Assembly (NCBI GenBank): GCA_034401795.1 | Contig: CM067359.1 | Coordinates: 143,040,233 to 143,104,232, forward strand | Direction: 5' to 3' | Origin: Chaetoderma sp. LZ-2023a | Lineage: Eukaryota; Mollusca; Caudofoveata; Chaetodermatida; Chaetodermatidae | DNA: 64,000 nucleotides | Shown here: one piece after another, positions 43,367 to 51,416 of the stretch | Layout: each line of letters opens with the position of its first letter | Position numbering within the stretch: position 1 is the first letter of the stretch | The notes under the pieces: generated by a model | What the model was told of the DNA's origin: nothing | The model's database searches: none | The model's input: the letters and a program-made list of their open reading frames with translations, nothing else | Made by a program: the position numbers and the translations under genes

Positions 43367-43622
43367 GCATGCGGAGGATGGTTAGCACTTTGTCGGCAGT
43401 AGCCTCATCTATATCTGGGAGACTAAATGGCAGTACTTCCTGCACCAGCTCTTTCGCCTGCAGAGTGGGGAATCGTGCACCTCCGGCGGATACGAATGAT
43501 GCGATGGAGGCGTCAAGCATGAAATCCCAGCAGCAGCTGAGAAGATAGCGTAGAGGGCCTGTGTCAGCACCCACAGTGTCTAGTACATCCCGTATCTGTA
43601 TGATATATGCACGGAAAGCCAT
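43344..43622 (-). CDS. Small protein preceding ATPase (MAFRAYIIQI), element B
   Basis: Intact, 92 codons. It begins MAFRAYIIQIRDVLDTVGAD, includes SAGGARFPTLQAKELVQEVL and ends LTILRMHVCTIRQ. Mostly helical, no membrane span, no recognised domain. GTTTAAGACC and GATAG lie 21 bases before its ATG. The end overlaps the ATPase start, as in translationally linked genes, suggesting a packaging accessory role (inference). Confidence 0.6.
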   Translation of the reverse strand: MAFRAYIIQIRDVLDTVGADTGPLRYLLSCCWDFMLDASIASFVSAGGARFPTLQAKELVQEVLPFSLPDIDEATADKVLTILRMHVCTIRQ

Positions 43623-43624
43623 GA

Positions 43625-44372
43625 CTATCCTGTGGTCTTAAACGGCAAACCAAAGAACCCTGACTTCTTCACCTCTGGTAGCTGGAGGCTGGCAGTAGCA
43701 CCTTTTTTGCCATCGACAGTGATACTGCTCAGGCTGAGGGTGCCTATCTTGAGATTCTCTCCATCCTGTCGGAATGAGCTCCGTGGTTTCAGGAGATCCT
43801 TAGCCAGGTCCTGTGCATAGGACTCAGCCATAACCTTGATGGCTGCAGCCTCATCGACTCCGAGCATACCTGTCATCGTCGCCCCCTCCTTGATGCCCAT
43901 CCCCTTGTATACAGTCTTGGCCTTGTTAATGGCCGATTGTCCTACCGTATCAGTGTTCCCGATGAGCTCTCCGGCTGGAATGGTACCTCGGATCTCCCGT
44001 GGGTCTCCCTTCTCATCGAAGTCTAGGAAGGAGATAGGACGCAACAGTATCGTCTGAACCGAGGCGTACCTCGCCCAAGTGAGCAAGATCACCTAGCCCT
44101 TTGCTTTCTAGGTCTGTGAGTGACAGAGTCATAGTGCTATATACATGGCTTACACCTACTAGTCATACCCCCAGTGAAATAGTTGGGCATAGGAGGACCA
44201 CGCAGTCGGCCAAGGGAATAGGTAGCAGTGCACAGGGCACTGGCCCTCTCTGCAGGGGCATACCTTGTGGGCAGTCCACCATTCCCGGGCATTGTCAGCG
44301 TGCTCAACTATGGGCTACACACCACCCTCCGGCACGCCATGCCTCATATGCTGCATGGCTCTTGTGATCCAT
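43625..44372 (-). pseudogene. Conserved LPFKTTG protein, element B
   Basis: The C-terminal 145 codons are open and almost identical to copy A (FLDFDEKGDPREIRGTIPAG, MGIKEGATMTGMLGVDEAAA, KKGATASLQLPEVKKSGFFG, LPFKTTG). The N-terminal third is disrupted by frameshifts and a substitution block near 44045-44100. The start is taken as ATG 44372 (MDHKSHAAYEAWRAGG), behind GTTTAACCCCTCTGAATAG. Confidence 0.6.
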
Positions 44373-44391
44373 CTCTCACTATTCAGAGGGG

Positions 44392-44793
44392 TTAAACGTA
44401 GGCGACGATGATCTCAGCCATTGCACTCGTTGCTAGCACTAGAACCGCGGCCTCCATTAGTGTAACACATTCACCCATGATCTTGTCGGCAACCATGTGG
44501 GAGACCCCACTGAGGGCGATCTTTGGGATAGGGTGAGTTATTCCGAGACAGTGCCCGGCCACCCCACTCACCACTGTAGCGAGGACAGCCGCAGTGGTGG
44601 CAGGAAGAACCTCATTTCCCCTTGTCATCTTCATCACGGCCACATTCGCCGCCACGTTACTGGCGACATGGACTGCCAGAGGTTTTGCTTTGGTCAGTAA
44701 CTTCTGTGTCTTGGTTCGCAGCAGGTTCTCCACCTTCTGAAGACTCGCCTGGCTCTTGGGCAGTTGCTTCATGATCTGTACCGTTGACGTCAT
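44392..44793 (-). CDS. Two-span membrane protein (MTSTVQIMKQL), element B
   Basis: Intact, 133 codons. It begins MTSTVQIMKQLPKSQASLQK. A basic helix (LLRTKTQKLLTKAKPLAVHV) precedes a hydrophobic Ala/Val/Gly segment (TTAAVLATVVSGVAGHCLGI, residues about 72-91) and a second C-terminal one (AAVLVLATSAMAEIIVAYV). Perhaps a membrane-active virion or egress protein; no family recognised. The first about 45 codons overlap the MNIPEYQ gene in another frame. Confidence 0.65.
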   Translation of the reverse strand: MTSTVQIMKQLPKSQASLQKVENLLRTKTQKLLTKAKPLAVHVASNVAANVAVMKMTRGNEVLPATTAAVLATVVSGVAGHCLGITHPIPKIALSGVSHMVADKIMGECVTLMEAAVLVLATSAMAEIIVAYV

Positions 44794-44911
44794 TGTTTAA
44801 GCACTGAGTATACAACGCTGTTAAATGTCTGCGTCCCATGTCGAGAGAGCTAATAAGAGCTTCCCAGTCTGCATCTGCCAGGTGGCCGGGTTGGTACTCA
44901 GGAATATTCAT
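44657..44911 (-). CDS. Small protein MNIPEYQPGHL, element B
   Basis: 84 codons, open in both copies. MNIPEYQPGHLADADWEALI is followed by SLDMGRRHLTALYTQCLNND and a hydrophilic acidic tail. The sequence GTTTAAGATGTC...AATAGAGAG lies before the ATG, the same box as at other element genes. The overlap with 44392-44793 means one sequence constrains two frames. Confidence 0.5.
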   Translation of the reverse strand: MNIPEYQPGHLADADWEALISSLDMGRRHLTALYTQCLNNDVNGTDHEATAQEPGESSEGGEPAANQDTEVTDQSKTSGSPCRQ

Positions 44912-44934
44912 CTCTCTATTGAGACATCTTAAAC
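44912..44934. promoter_or_regulatory. 23-bp divergent promoter-like region
   Basis: CTCTCTATTGAGACATCTTAAAC sits between the minus-strand ATG 44911 and the plus-strand ATG 44935. The minus strand reads GTTTAAG...AATAGAGAG-ATG; the plus strand has CTTAAAC directly before ATG. Sequence is conserved in A (23140-23162). Confidence 0.5.
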
Positions 44935-45330
44935 ATGTTCGGGCTCGTGCTATGCAAGAAGTACTATGATGTCTTCCGTATGGAATTGAAGGACTACAAG
45001 AAGAAGACACCAGATGAGCTCGCTCAGCTCTCCCGTGCTGAGCTGACAGAGAAGATGACGCCAGCTGTGAAGCTTTATCTAGGATTAGGTACGGGGCAGA
45101 TCTGCTTCCTCGAATACCTTATCATGGGTGGGAGTAACGTCGAGCAGCTCCTGCGAGCTAAAGGTTTCTACAAGGATCGGGAGTATCTGTCAGATGTGTT
45201 CCAGCAGTTGCAGACCTCCATGGCCTCACCGGACTCAGAGCTGAACAAGGCTCTGCGATACTACAAGCTGGAAAAGGATGCGCTGTGGAACCATCCAGCC
45301 CTTGCATGTGCATGTTGGCAGCGTGTATAG
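44935..45330 (+). CDS. Conserved helical protein (YYDVFRMELKDYKKK), element B
   Basis: Intact, 131 codons. MFGLVLCKKYYDVFRMELKD is followed by a charged helix (KKTPDELAQLSRAELTEKMT), GTGQICFLEYLIMGGSNVEQ, LLRAKGFYKDREYLSDVFQQ and a C terminus with LRYYKLEKDALWNHPALACA. Probably a soluble all-helical protein. No domain is recognised; it lies between the membrane-protein cluster and the large structural-type gene. Confidence 0.65.
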   Translation: MFGLVLCKKYYDVFRMELKDYKKKTPDELAQLSRAELTEKMTPAVKLYLGLGTGQICFLEYLIMGGSNVEQLLRAKGFYKDREYLSDVFQQLQTSMASPDSELNKALRYYKLEKDALWNHPALACACWQRV

Positions 45331-45419
45331 GGGCTGTAGGGCAGGCCAAGCTGGCTCAGTGTCTCACCGTGGTCCCCACTGCTACTGTAGAGAGTCAGGA
45401 TAGTCTTATAGCTGATTTG

Positions 45420-46672
45420 CTAGCGGCGGAGTAGGCTGATCCCGAGCGCCATTATAGCTAGACCTGACAACACTTGTAGAGCTACTATGGGAAGCAGTGT
45501 CGTGTCGATTGGTTGCAGTGTCGAGTTCTGAGCTGCCATGGGAAGCAGCGTGTCGACTGGCTGCAGTGTCAGGGTCGGAACGACTGTATGGCCCATACTA
45601 CACGTAGGTGCGTTGATAGCAGTGTTGAAGCCGAAGTGGACACTGGAGGAACTCCCCTCATCTATCATGTTGTTATAGCCCCAGACTTGGAGGGCCTCGA
45701 TGTTCATGATCATGTTGCTCGGAATCAACCGTAGGTGTGGTGAAATAACAAAGTCAAGTTTGTGACGGGCCTTCTGCAACCCCTGCTGGAACTTAGCAAT
45801 AAGATAACTGGTGTCTGCCACGATGATCATGGCCTGGACCTCTGCTCCGCTGACACCATCTATGGAATGACGCAGCTTGGTCTGTGCTGTAAGGAGGCAG
45901 TAGCACAGTGCTTCCAGGGACTGGTTGATCTGAACGATCCCTGCTGGTGTGAGGCCTGAGGTGGTGTGTGGGACAAAGTACTTCCACACATCTGGATAGT
46001 CCTGCTGCAAACCAGTGATGTGCATATTTTGCACCAGCGCTCCAGGGTCGGAGTCTGGATTGAACGAGAATGCTACTCGTCGAGGTGTTCGATAGGGGAA
46101 TCCTGAGTAGTCACGTCTTGGGTCACCGTACATAATCCCTAGGCCGCTTTTGTCACCACCATGCCACCAATAGTCTGGGTGAGTGCTGAACCCTCTCTCT
46201 CTCTGTAGTCTGCTGGCCGCTGAGACACTATGACTTGAGCTGTGGGTCGAAGTTGTTTGTATCAGGAAGGCTTGCACCCAGCTCATGGAGGATTCATCGC
46301 ACCGTGAAGTACACGTGGAATCTGAGACAGCACAGCTTCAGGAGTACCAGAATAGGAGTGAAGCAGGGTGGAACTTACTCCACATCCTGTCGTGGCACAC
46401 CACACGGCAAAGTCCAGCTGCTGATTCCAGTATGAGAGGCTTGGAGCAGCCATCCAAGTATGAGCTTGCTTCGCATCCTTGATGATGATGGGGCGGTTGG
46501 TCAGCGGTCGTGGGTTGATGGAGAAGCTGGTTTGGGACCGTCCATCCACTGTGATGGAGAATGGTGTTAGCTCTGGTATATCATCCAGTAGGCCTCTCAG
46601 GCCAGTCAAGGGTGTACCCAGGAGGGGCGGTTGGCTCCAGATGAATGTCGTGAGGTTTAGTGGGAAGGCCAT
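45420..46672 (-). pseudogene. Large conserved structural-type protein with C-terminal anchor, element B
   Basis: About 415 codons in two frames. N-terminal part (46672-46283): MAFPLNLTTFIWSQPPLLGT, LTGLRGLLDDIPELTPFSIT, AHTWMAAPSLSYWNQQLDFA, CATTGCGVSSTLLHSYSGTP. After a frameshift and small deletion near 46330: DKSGLGIMYGDPRRDYSGFP, WKYFVPHTTSGLTPAGIVQI, NQSLEALCYCLLTAQTKLRH, VISPHLRLIPSNMIMNIEAL and a hydrophobic end (VALQVLSGLAIMALGISLLRR). I recall similar uncharacterised proteins from cnidarians; possibly a second capsid-related or portal-like protein (inference). Confidence 0.6.
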
Positions 46673-46711
46673 CTATGCTGGTGTTCTTAAAGCTACCGTA
46701 CAGGCAGCACA

Positions 46712-47338
46712 CTATTTGTAGTCGTCTCGACTCCATAGACCGGCGGGGTGACCTCGCCGTAACATCTTGTTTTTTAGCTCCTCTATATCAACCTGCCCGC
46801 TGGAGCCTTTGAGGTATTGCTGTCGCACTTTAGGTTTCTCTGTGCGGTACAGGGCTTGGACCTTCAATATATGGTGGTACTCTTCATCGGTGACCTGGCC
46901 ATCCTCGAGAGCTTTGCTGACAGACTCGTCGATAGTCTGTAGCATACTCTGTGCCAGTGTCACGTACTTAGCATGCTTCTCCAGCCTCCTTGTGATCTGC
47001 CGCTGCCCCACCCCCAAGCCTGTGGCCAAGACAGTGGCGGCTAGTGCCACGCCACCCAGCGGGATGGCGACAAGGGCACCCACCCCTGTAGCGAGAGTGG
47101 CCACAGCTGCCACACCAGCACTGGCTCCAATCACACCCGCAGCAGTGGTTGTATGCGCGAGGACGTTGTATGCTGTCTTATATCGCCTTCGTGTTCTGCT
47201 CTACTTTTCTGCCTCATGGACGGGATTCTGCCTGATGGTATCTATCTGCTGGAGTCGCCAGCCGTGGATGATACCGCCCTCGTCAGCAGTCAGGGAGGGG
47301 TATAGTTCTGGTTGCTTCTGCTACTCTGATTTTGCCAT
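46712..47338 (-). pseudogene. Membrane protein with EDGQVTDEEYHH helix, element B
   Basis: About 205 codons with stops near 47322 and 47202 in the N-terminal third. The open 140-codon core has two adjacent Gly/Ala-rich hydrophobic spans (GASAGVAAVATLATGVGALV and IPLGGVALAATVLATGLGVG), then RQITRRLEKHAKYVTLAQSM and SVSKALEDGQVTDEEYHHIL, with a basic tail. Viral membrane-remodelling proteins can look like this, but the function is unknown. GTTTAAGCC and ATATAC precede ATG 47338. Confidence 0.65.
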
Positions 47339-47353
47339 AGTATATCTGGAGGC

Positions 47354-47942
47354 TTAAACCGGCATCACCTGCAGAATCTGCTCATGTGTCATAGAAGGGT
47401 TAATTTTGGAGAGCCCGGCGAACCGTACCAGCTTGCGGGTGTTGAGACAGACCTCTCTTAGGCAGTGGTCATCCAGCACTATGTCGGGTGCCAGTAGCTT
47501 TCTGAGACGTGACATCTGGAACTTCACCTTATCACCAAGCTAGTAGGCCCGCCGCTGGAGGGCTTTCTTGGACTTCTGCGCCATCTCCTCTTCCCACTGT
47601 ATGACCTCTGGCTCATCCTCGTCTGAGAAGACACCTGGCTCATCCTCGTCTGTGAAGACATCCGCTCATCGTCATATGTGAAGACATCTGGCTCATCGCC
47701 GTCTGTCAAGACTCCTGCGTCCAGCTTACTCCTCTTCAGGAGGTCATGCCAGTATTTGGAAGCTTCACTGTTCCTTCGCCACCTTGCAATGCTCGCTTTC
47801 TGTTGATACCGGCTCTCCCGCTGTAGTCGCTCTCCTTCTTGTTGCAGTGCGAGCATCTGTTCGGTTTGTGCAGGGGTCATGAAGGGGCAACCCTCTTTCA
47901 TCATCTCGGCAAAGGTCAGATATTCCTGGTATGATATAATGT
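47354..47942 (-). pseudogene. Acidic-repeat protein, element B (start lost)
   Basis: Sister of the intact 25551-26204 gene. The start codon is ATT (ATTATATCATACCAGG), the region KSLLQ is deleted, and a frameshift in the acidic repeat near 47665 converts VFTDDEP units to SSQTRMSQ. The C-terminal domain is further shifted. The reading frame of the first part, LTFAEMMKEGCPFMTPAQ, matches copy A. Confidence 0.6.
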
Positions 47943-47960
47943 TGTCGTCAGGTCAAGGAG

Positions 47961-48320
47961 TTATAAGAGTGTAAACTCTAAATGGGCATCTGATATCCCA
48001 TCCGTGCTGGCATATATGTTAATGAAGGGGCTGTCAAACAAGTGATTTGCAGGTGTGAACAGGCTAGGACTGATAGCGTTCCATAGGTTGCTGTTGGCAC
48101 CTGGGAGATACTCTTTCACGTCCCCGCCGACTTCTACCAGTGAGCTGCTGTGTGCACTGCCTGGAGGTGGATGTAGCACATCGGCGTGTATGTATGTTGT
48201 GCCCCACTGGGTCACCTCGAAGAGGACCCATTCTACACGGTACTGTACCACCCGTCTCCCCTCTAGAGAGGGCGAGATTACGTTCTCACTACCGGAGAGC
48301 AGCAGTCGGACAATCGGCAT
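47961..48320 (-). CDS. Conserved MPIVRLLLSG protein, element B
   Basis: Intact, 119 codons. MPIVRLLLSGSENVISPSLE, VQYRVEWVLFEVTQWGTTYI, a proline-rich middle, then GDVKEYLPGANSNLWNAISP and SPFINIYASTDGISDAHLEF. Predominantly beta strands with a hydrophobic core, and no signal peptide; a single-jelly-roll minor protein is possible but not shown. It starts 38 bases from the divergent 48359 gene. Confidence 0.6.
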   Translation of the reverse strand: MPIVRLLLSGSENVISPSLEGRRVVQYRVEWVLFEVTQWGTTYIHADVLHPPPGSAHSSSLVEVGGDVKEYLPGANSNLWNAISPSLFTPANHLFDSPFINIYASTDGISDAHLEFTLL

Positions 48321-48358
48321 GGTTATATGTCTCGTTTAAACCCCTCCTATAGTGTGCT
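48321..48358. promoter_or_regulatory. Divergent promoter-like region with GTTTAAAC
   Basis: GGTTATATGTCTCGTTTAAA and ACCCCTCCTATAGTGTGCT. The palindromic GTTTAAAC serves both strands: TATAGTG before plus ATG 48359, and CATATAACC before minus ATG 48320. It is conserved in element A at 26568-26604. Confidence 0.6.
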
Positions 48359-49336
48359 ATGGAACCCATATTTGCTCACTCGACTGGTCTTCCTGACCTC
48401 GCAGATGTGTACGCAGTTGATGCTGCCAAGGTAGAAGAGAGCGATGGCAACTCATTCGCCATACAGTACGAAGCAAGCTCAAAGGCATTCTCCCTCCACC
48501 CCATTGGTGGTGATAGGGTGGAGCAGCTCACAGACCTCAAGGATGTGACGAAGGCGTGCCTGGGTCGCAACATAGATGGCCACAAGATCGTGTTTCGGTA
48601 CGATTTCCCGAAGAGGAAGTACATCCTCGAGCCGTTTATTGAGCTCTCGGATACAGAGGTGGCAGACATCAGCACCCTAGATAGCGACCTCAGCTTTCAT
48701 CTTGTCAAAACCTAATCGAGCAGTGCCCCGCCGATGGCCCGTGATGACCTGCTATTGACCCTGGCAAAAAACCTGCAGTTCATATTTGAGGAGAATGAAG
48801 TGTGGTACTGCGCTGGACCTGAAGGTGACTGGCAAACATGGCTGCCCCTATATAGGCCTCCCACACTCATTGACATAGGGGGTTACTCCCCTCTCCACTG
48901 TTGTGAAAAAGGATGGGACAGTTCGAAAGCTCTACAATCGGGGATCATCCTTCCTCACCTACATAGGTGAAGGTGTCTCCCTGACGAGGGTGGGTCACCG
49001 GATCGGGGTCACAGGTGGAAAGCTCCTGCTGCGTCATCCATTTGATGGACCAGAAGCAGCGGTTAACCTCCAGGAGGGCACCCTACAGGTAGATGTGGTG
49101 TCACATGTCTCCAAAGTCACGGGTGCTGTTAAACTGCTACAGCGAGTCAGACTCATTAGCCCTCAAACGACTCATATTGTCCTAGAGCTACGTTTCTTAG
49201 TCGGCGGCAGGGTGAAGCAGCTAGCCCCTGCCCCCGAGGGGATGAAGATCACTATCGATCCGGAATGTCAGGGCTCGATCTGGCACAGATATTTCTCGAG
49301 GGGTTCACTCTGTTCAGTTTAACTCTTCATATATAA
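48359..49336 (+). pseudogene. MEPIFAHSTGL protein, element B
   Basis: About 325 codons, broken by TAA near 48713 (copy A has TAT) and a one-base insertion near 48885. It contains MEPIFAHSTGLPDLADVYAV, CLGRNIDGHKIVFRYDFPKR, ENEVWYCAGPEGDWQTWLPL, NRGSSFLTYIGEGVSLTRVG and a C terminus QIFLEGFTLFSLTLHI. Dense beta strands; no domain is recognised. It is the first of three plus-strand genes packed to the right end. Confidence 0.6.
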
Positions 49337-49338
49337 CC

Positions 49339-49735
49339 ATGATTCTGCTCGTGCTGGCGTCTACAGCAGTGGCACAGGGCGCTGAGACTGCCATGATATT
49401 GAATGCCAAGTGGGCCCACTTCCGGGATGACCTCCAGTACAACCCTTTGGTCGACCACTTGTGGAGAAACATTTATGACCGCTTTCACCCATGTAAAGAG
49501 ATCGAGTCTGTCTGCCACTTCTATGGGGTGGAGAGGGTAGGCCGTGGTTGTCTGCTGAAGACCCCTGCTCAGCACCAGATTCTCTGTGTAGCATGTGAAC
49601 ATGCCAGAGTCTGTCGTGGTTCATATGCTAATCGCTAGCCTCCTCCCAGGTGAGCGATGTCAAGGTAGATGGAAGCCGCTATGGTTGGTCCCACCATGCC
49701 GATACGACTCTGGCAGAGACTATGTGTTTGTCTGA
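49339..49735 (+). pseudogene. Secreted cysteine-rich protein, element B
   Basis: Begins MILLVLASTAVAQGAETAMI (signal peptide), then AKWAHFRDDLQYNP and cysteines at VCHFYGV, GRGCLLKT and ILCVACEHARVC. The frame stops at 49636, where two bases are missing relative to copy A; the rest (GERCQGRWKP, SGRDYVFV) continues in another frame. Probably a disulphide-bonded secreted or surface protein. The start is two bases after the upstream stop. Confidence 0.55.
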
Positions 49736-49870
49736 GCCTACACAGAATAGAGGCCGGCCACTGGCCGGTATCCTGAGGAGGTTCTCCCGGACAGTGGGGT
49801 CCGCACGGGAGTTTTATTTCCATGTCAGCAACTCCCATCTCGACCACGAACATCACATGTCTCAAATTCC
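49585..49870 (+). pseudogene. Second signal-peptide ORF overlapping the cysteine-rich gene, element B
   Basis: Starts MPESVVVHMLIAS and, after the two-base difference, reads VSDVKVDGSRYGWSHHADTT and RFSRTVGSAREFYFHVSNSH before the terminal repeat. Whether it is translated is uncertain. Conservation with copy A covers the first 60 or so codons. Confidence 0.3.
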
Positions 49871-49966
49871 TATGCCCCAGGGATTGAGAGGCCGGTGGGG
49901 GCCACGGATCGCCGAACGGCGGCCAGTTGAGGGAGGTGGCATCATTTTGACCCCGACACTACCACT
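49871..49966. repeat. Element B right terminal inverted repeat
   Basis: Begins TATGCCCCAGGGATTGAGAG, includes GGATCGCCGAACGGCGGCCA and ends GACACTACCACT; inverse of 31384-31479. Confidence 0.9.
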
Positions 49967-49971
49967 GAAAC
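49967..49971. repeat. GAAAC flank, right copy
   Basis: Matches 31379-31383 just outside the left end of element B. Confidence 0.65.
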
Positions 49972-50016
49972 GTTTTCTAGGAAAATTTATTTCAAAATAC
50001 ACAACAGAATACTTCT

Positions 50017-50105
50017 TAACCCTTTCACTGATGAATTCCCCATATCTTATTTTTAAGGCAACTATACACGAAAACTGTTGAATAAGTTTTGTCGATTAAG
50101 GGTTA
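50017..50105. mobile_element. Short TTAA-flanked MITE (second family)
   Basis: TTAACCCTTTCACTGATGAA at the left and GATTAAGGGTTAA at the right, about 90 bases, no gene. Terminal CCCTTTCA resembles the nested element at 56188. Confidence 0.45.
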
Positions 50106-50167
50106 AATAGTGAAGAGGTTGGTGGTGTATCTAAAATTTACTGTTGATTGTTCAATTATGTTTGCAG

Positions 50168-50294
50168 ATGCTCTATCGGACTGCTTATTTCTACCTGTCC
50201 AAGGTTCTCTACCTAAGTGATGAGTTTCCTCTATCACGAGAGCTGTTCTCTGGATCGGTGTGGGTTGCTTATCATACCGTTTGCAACCAAGAAG
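50168..50294 (+). CDS. Host gene exon c
   Basis: 127 nt between acceptor ATGTTTGCAG and donor G/GTATAT. In phase 0 it reads MLYRTAYFYLSKVLYLSDEF then PLSRELFSGSVWVAYHTVCN QE, ending in phase 1. The phase matches exon b, which ends in phase 0. The Met is internal, not a start. It lies only about 200 bases right of element B. Confidence 0.6.
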
Positions 50295-51106
50295 GTATAT
50301 ATACATATGCTATGTGTGTTTCATGTCACATTTATTCACCCATCTGGTTCATGCTGAATAAACCACTAGTATTACTTCACTCAATCCTGGAATATTGCAG
50401 GCCCATACATGCAATGCAGATGTATATGCATCTCTCAGTCTCAGCATATTGATAGCTTTGTGTGGGTGTGCTTGTGTCCATCGAGATTTTGATTTTTGAT
50501 TGGATAACTTATCTTGGGTCTATGATGATGAAACCTGAAATTATTAGAACTAGAACATATTATGTTGTGTTAAAATGTCCAAGATTAATGTTATCATTAG
50601 TAAAAATAACATTTTCATTTATATATTGCTTCCCATTTTAGAGCGGAAGATGCCTGTTGTTTTTGTTTCAAAATGTCACTGCCCTTGGGTAAAGATTCTT
50701 TCTACCATTCTGTTTTTAATATTTCTATACCCTTGCAAAAGCGATGTAGAAATAAACTTGTCCATGCATTTGTGCATGCATATGTGCCTGATTTTTTGTA
50801 CGGACCATAGTTTCAAGAGTTCTTCACAAATAGCAAATGTATGTACACTTGAAGGTGTGTCATGAGCCAAAAGTATGTCAACATAATCTTCTTTACAACT
50901 TTCACTGAACAACAAAGCTTTTTCTTTCAAGATTGTAGTTTCAAGAGTTTTTGTCAGACCCTATGCAAAATGGAGGATAGCTCCACATAGCGATCTAAAT
51001 GTTTTGCTGATGCCACAAGAATTCTAAGGTAAATGTTAAAGTTTTTCAATGGACATTTAATTCATCAAGGACTTATCAAAACTTTATAGACATGACACAT
51101 TTACTC
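50295..51106. other. Intron-like DNA, nothing recognised
   Basis: AT-rich, with short opposing open frames and no domain, no terminal repeats and no splice-bounded exon that I can defend. Confidence 0.4.
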
Positions 51107-51416
51107 TATATCGGGATTGGGTTGAGCATGACCAAATATGGGCATAGTGGGACGCGCCACGTTGGCTGTACCCGGTAGTTTTGGCGATTAAGCCCATTGG
51201 TGTTTGAGGTGGGTGGTGCTCCTGGTGGAAGAAAACCTTTTTGGTGTTTTTTATTTGTTTTTTCTTGGTTGAAAACAGTTTCGTGTTTTTTTGGTTGAAC
51301 CCAGTTTCCCAGGTATTTGATCACTTCAATTATAGGGAGATTTTGAGAAAATATTTGCTTGTGTACAGCCATTAATTGTGGCAAGTCAAAGTCCCCTGTT
51401 AGTCTACCAGCCAAAC
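51107..51416 (-). CDS. Candidate minus-strand terminal exon
   Basis: A minus-strand acceptor (CCTCTTTTCAG) is followed by an open frame: LAGRLTGDFDLPQLMAVHKQ, IFSQNLPIIEVIKYLGNWVQ, a lysine-rich part, then NRQNYRVQPTWRVPLCPYLV and a stop. It needs one base from the previous exon. The candidate at 52329-52490 ends in phase 0, so a direct join does not fit. Protein not recognised. Confidence 0.3.

Larger units (their letters stand above)
31384..49966 (+). mobile_element. Maverick/Polinton-type element B (both ends present)
   Basis: 18,583 bp from AGTAGTAGTG to CACTACCACT. It has 96-bp terminal inverted repeats, the 5'-AG...CT-3' termini usual for Polintons, and GAAAC flanks. It carries the same gene set as A: polymerase, integrase, ATPase and at least twelve accessory genes on both strands. 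About 3.3 kb near the left end (31.5-34.8 kb) is inserted SINE/LINE-type DNA, so the original element was about 15.3 kb. Several genes are intact (40502, 44392, 44935, 47961), but polymerase, integrase and ATPase are broken. Confidence 0.92.
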
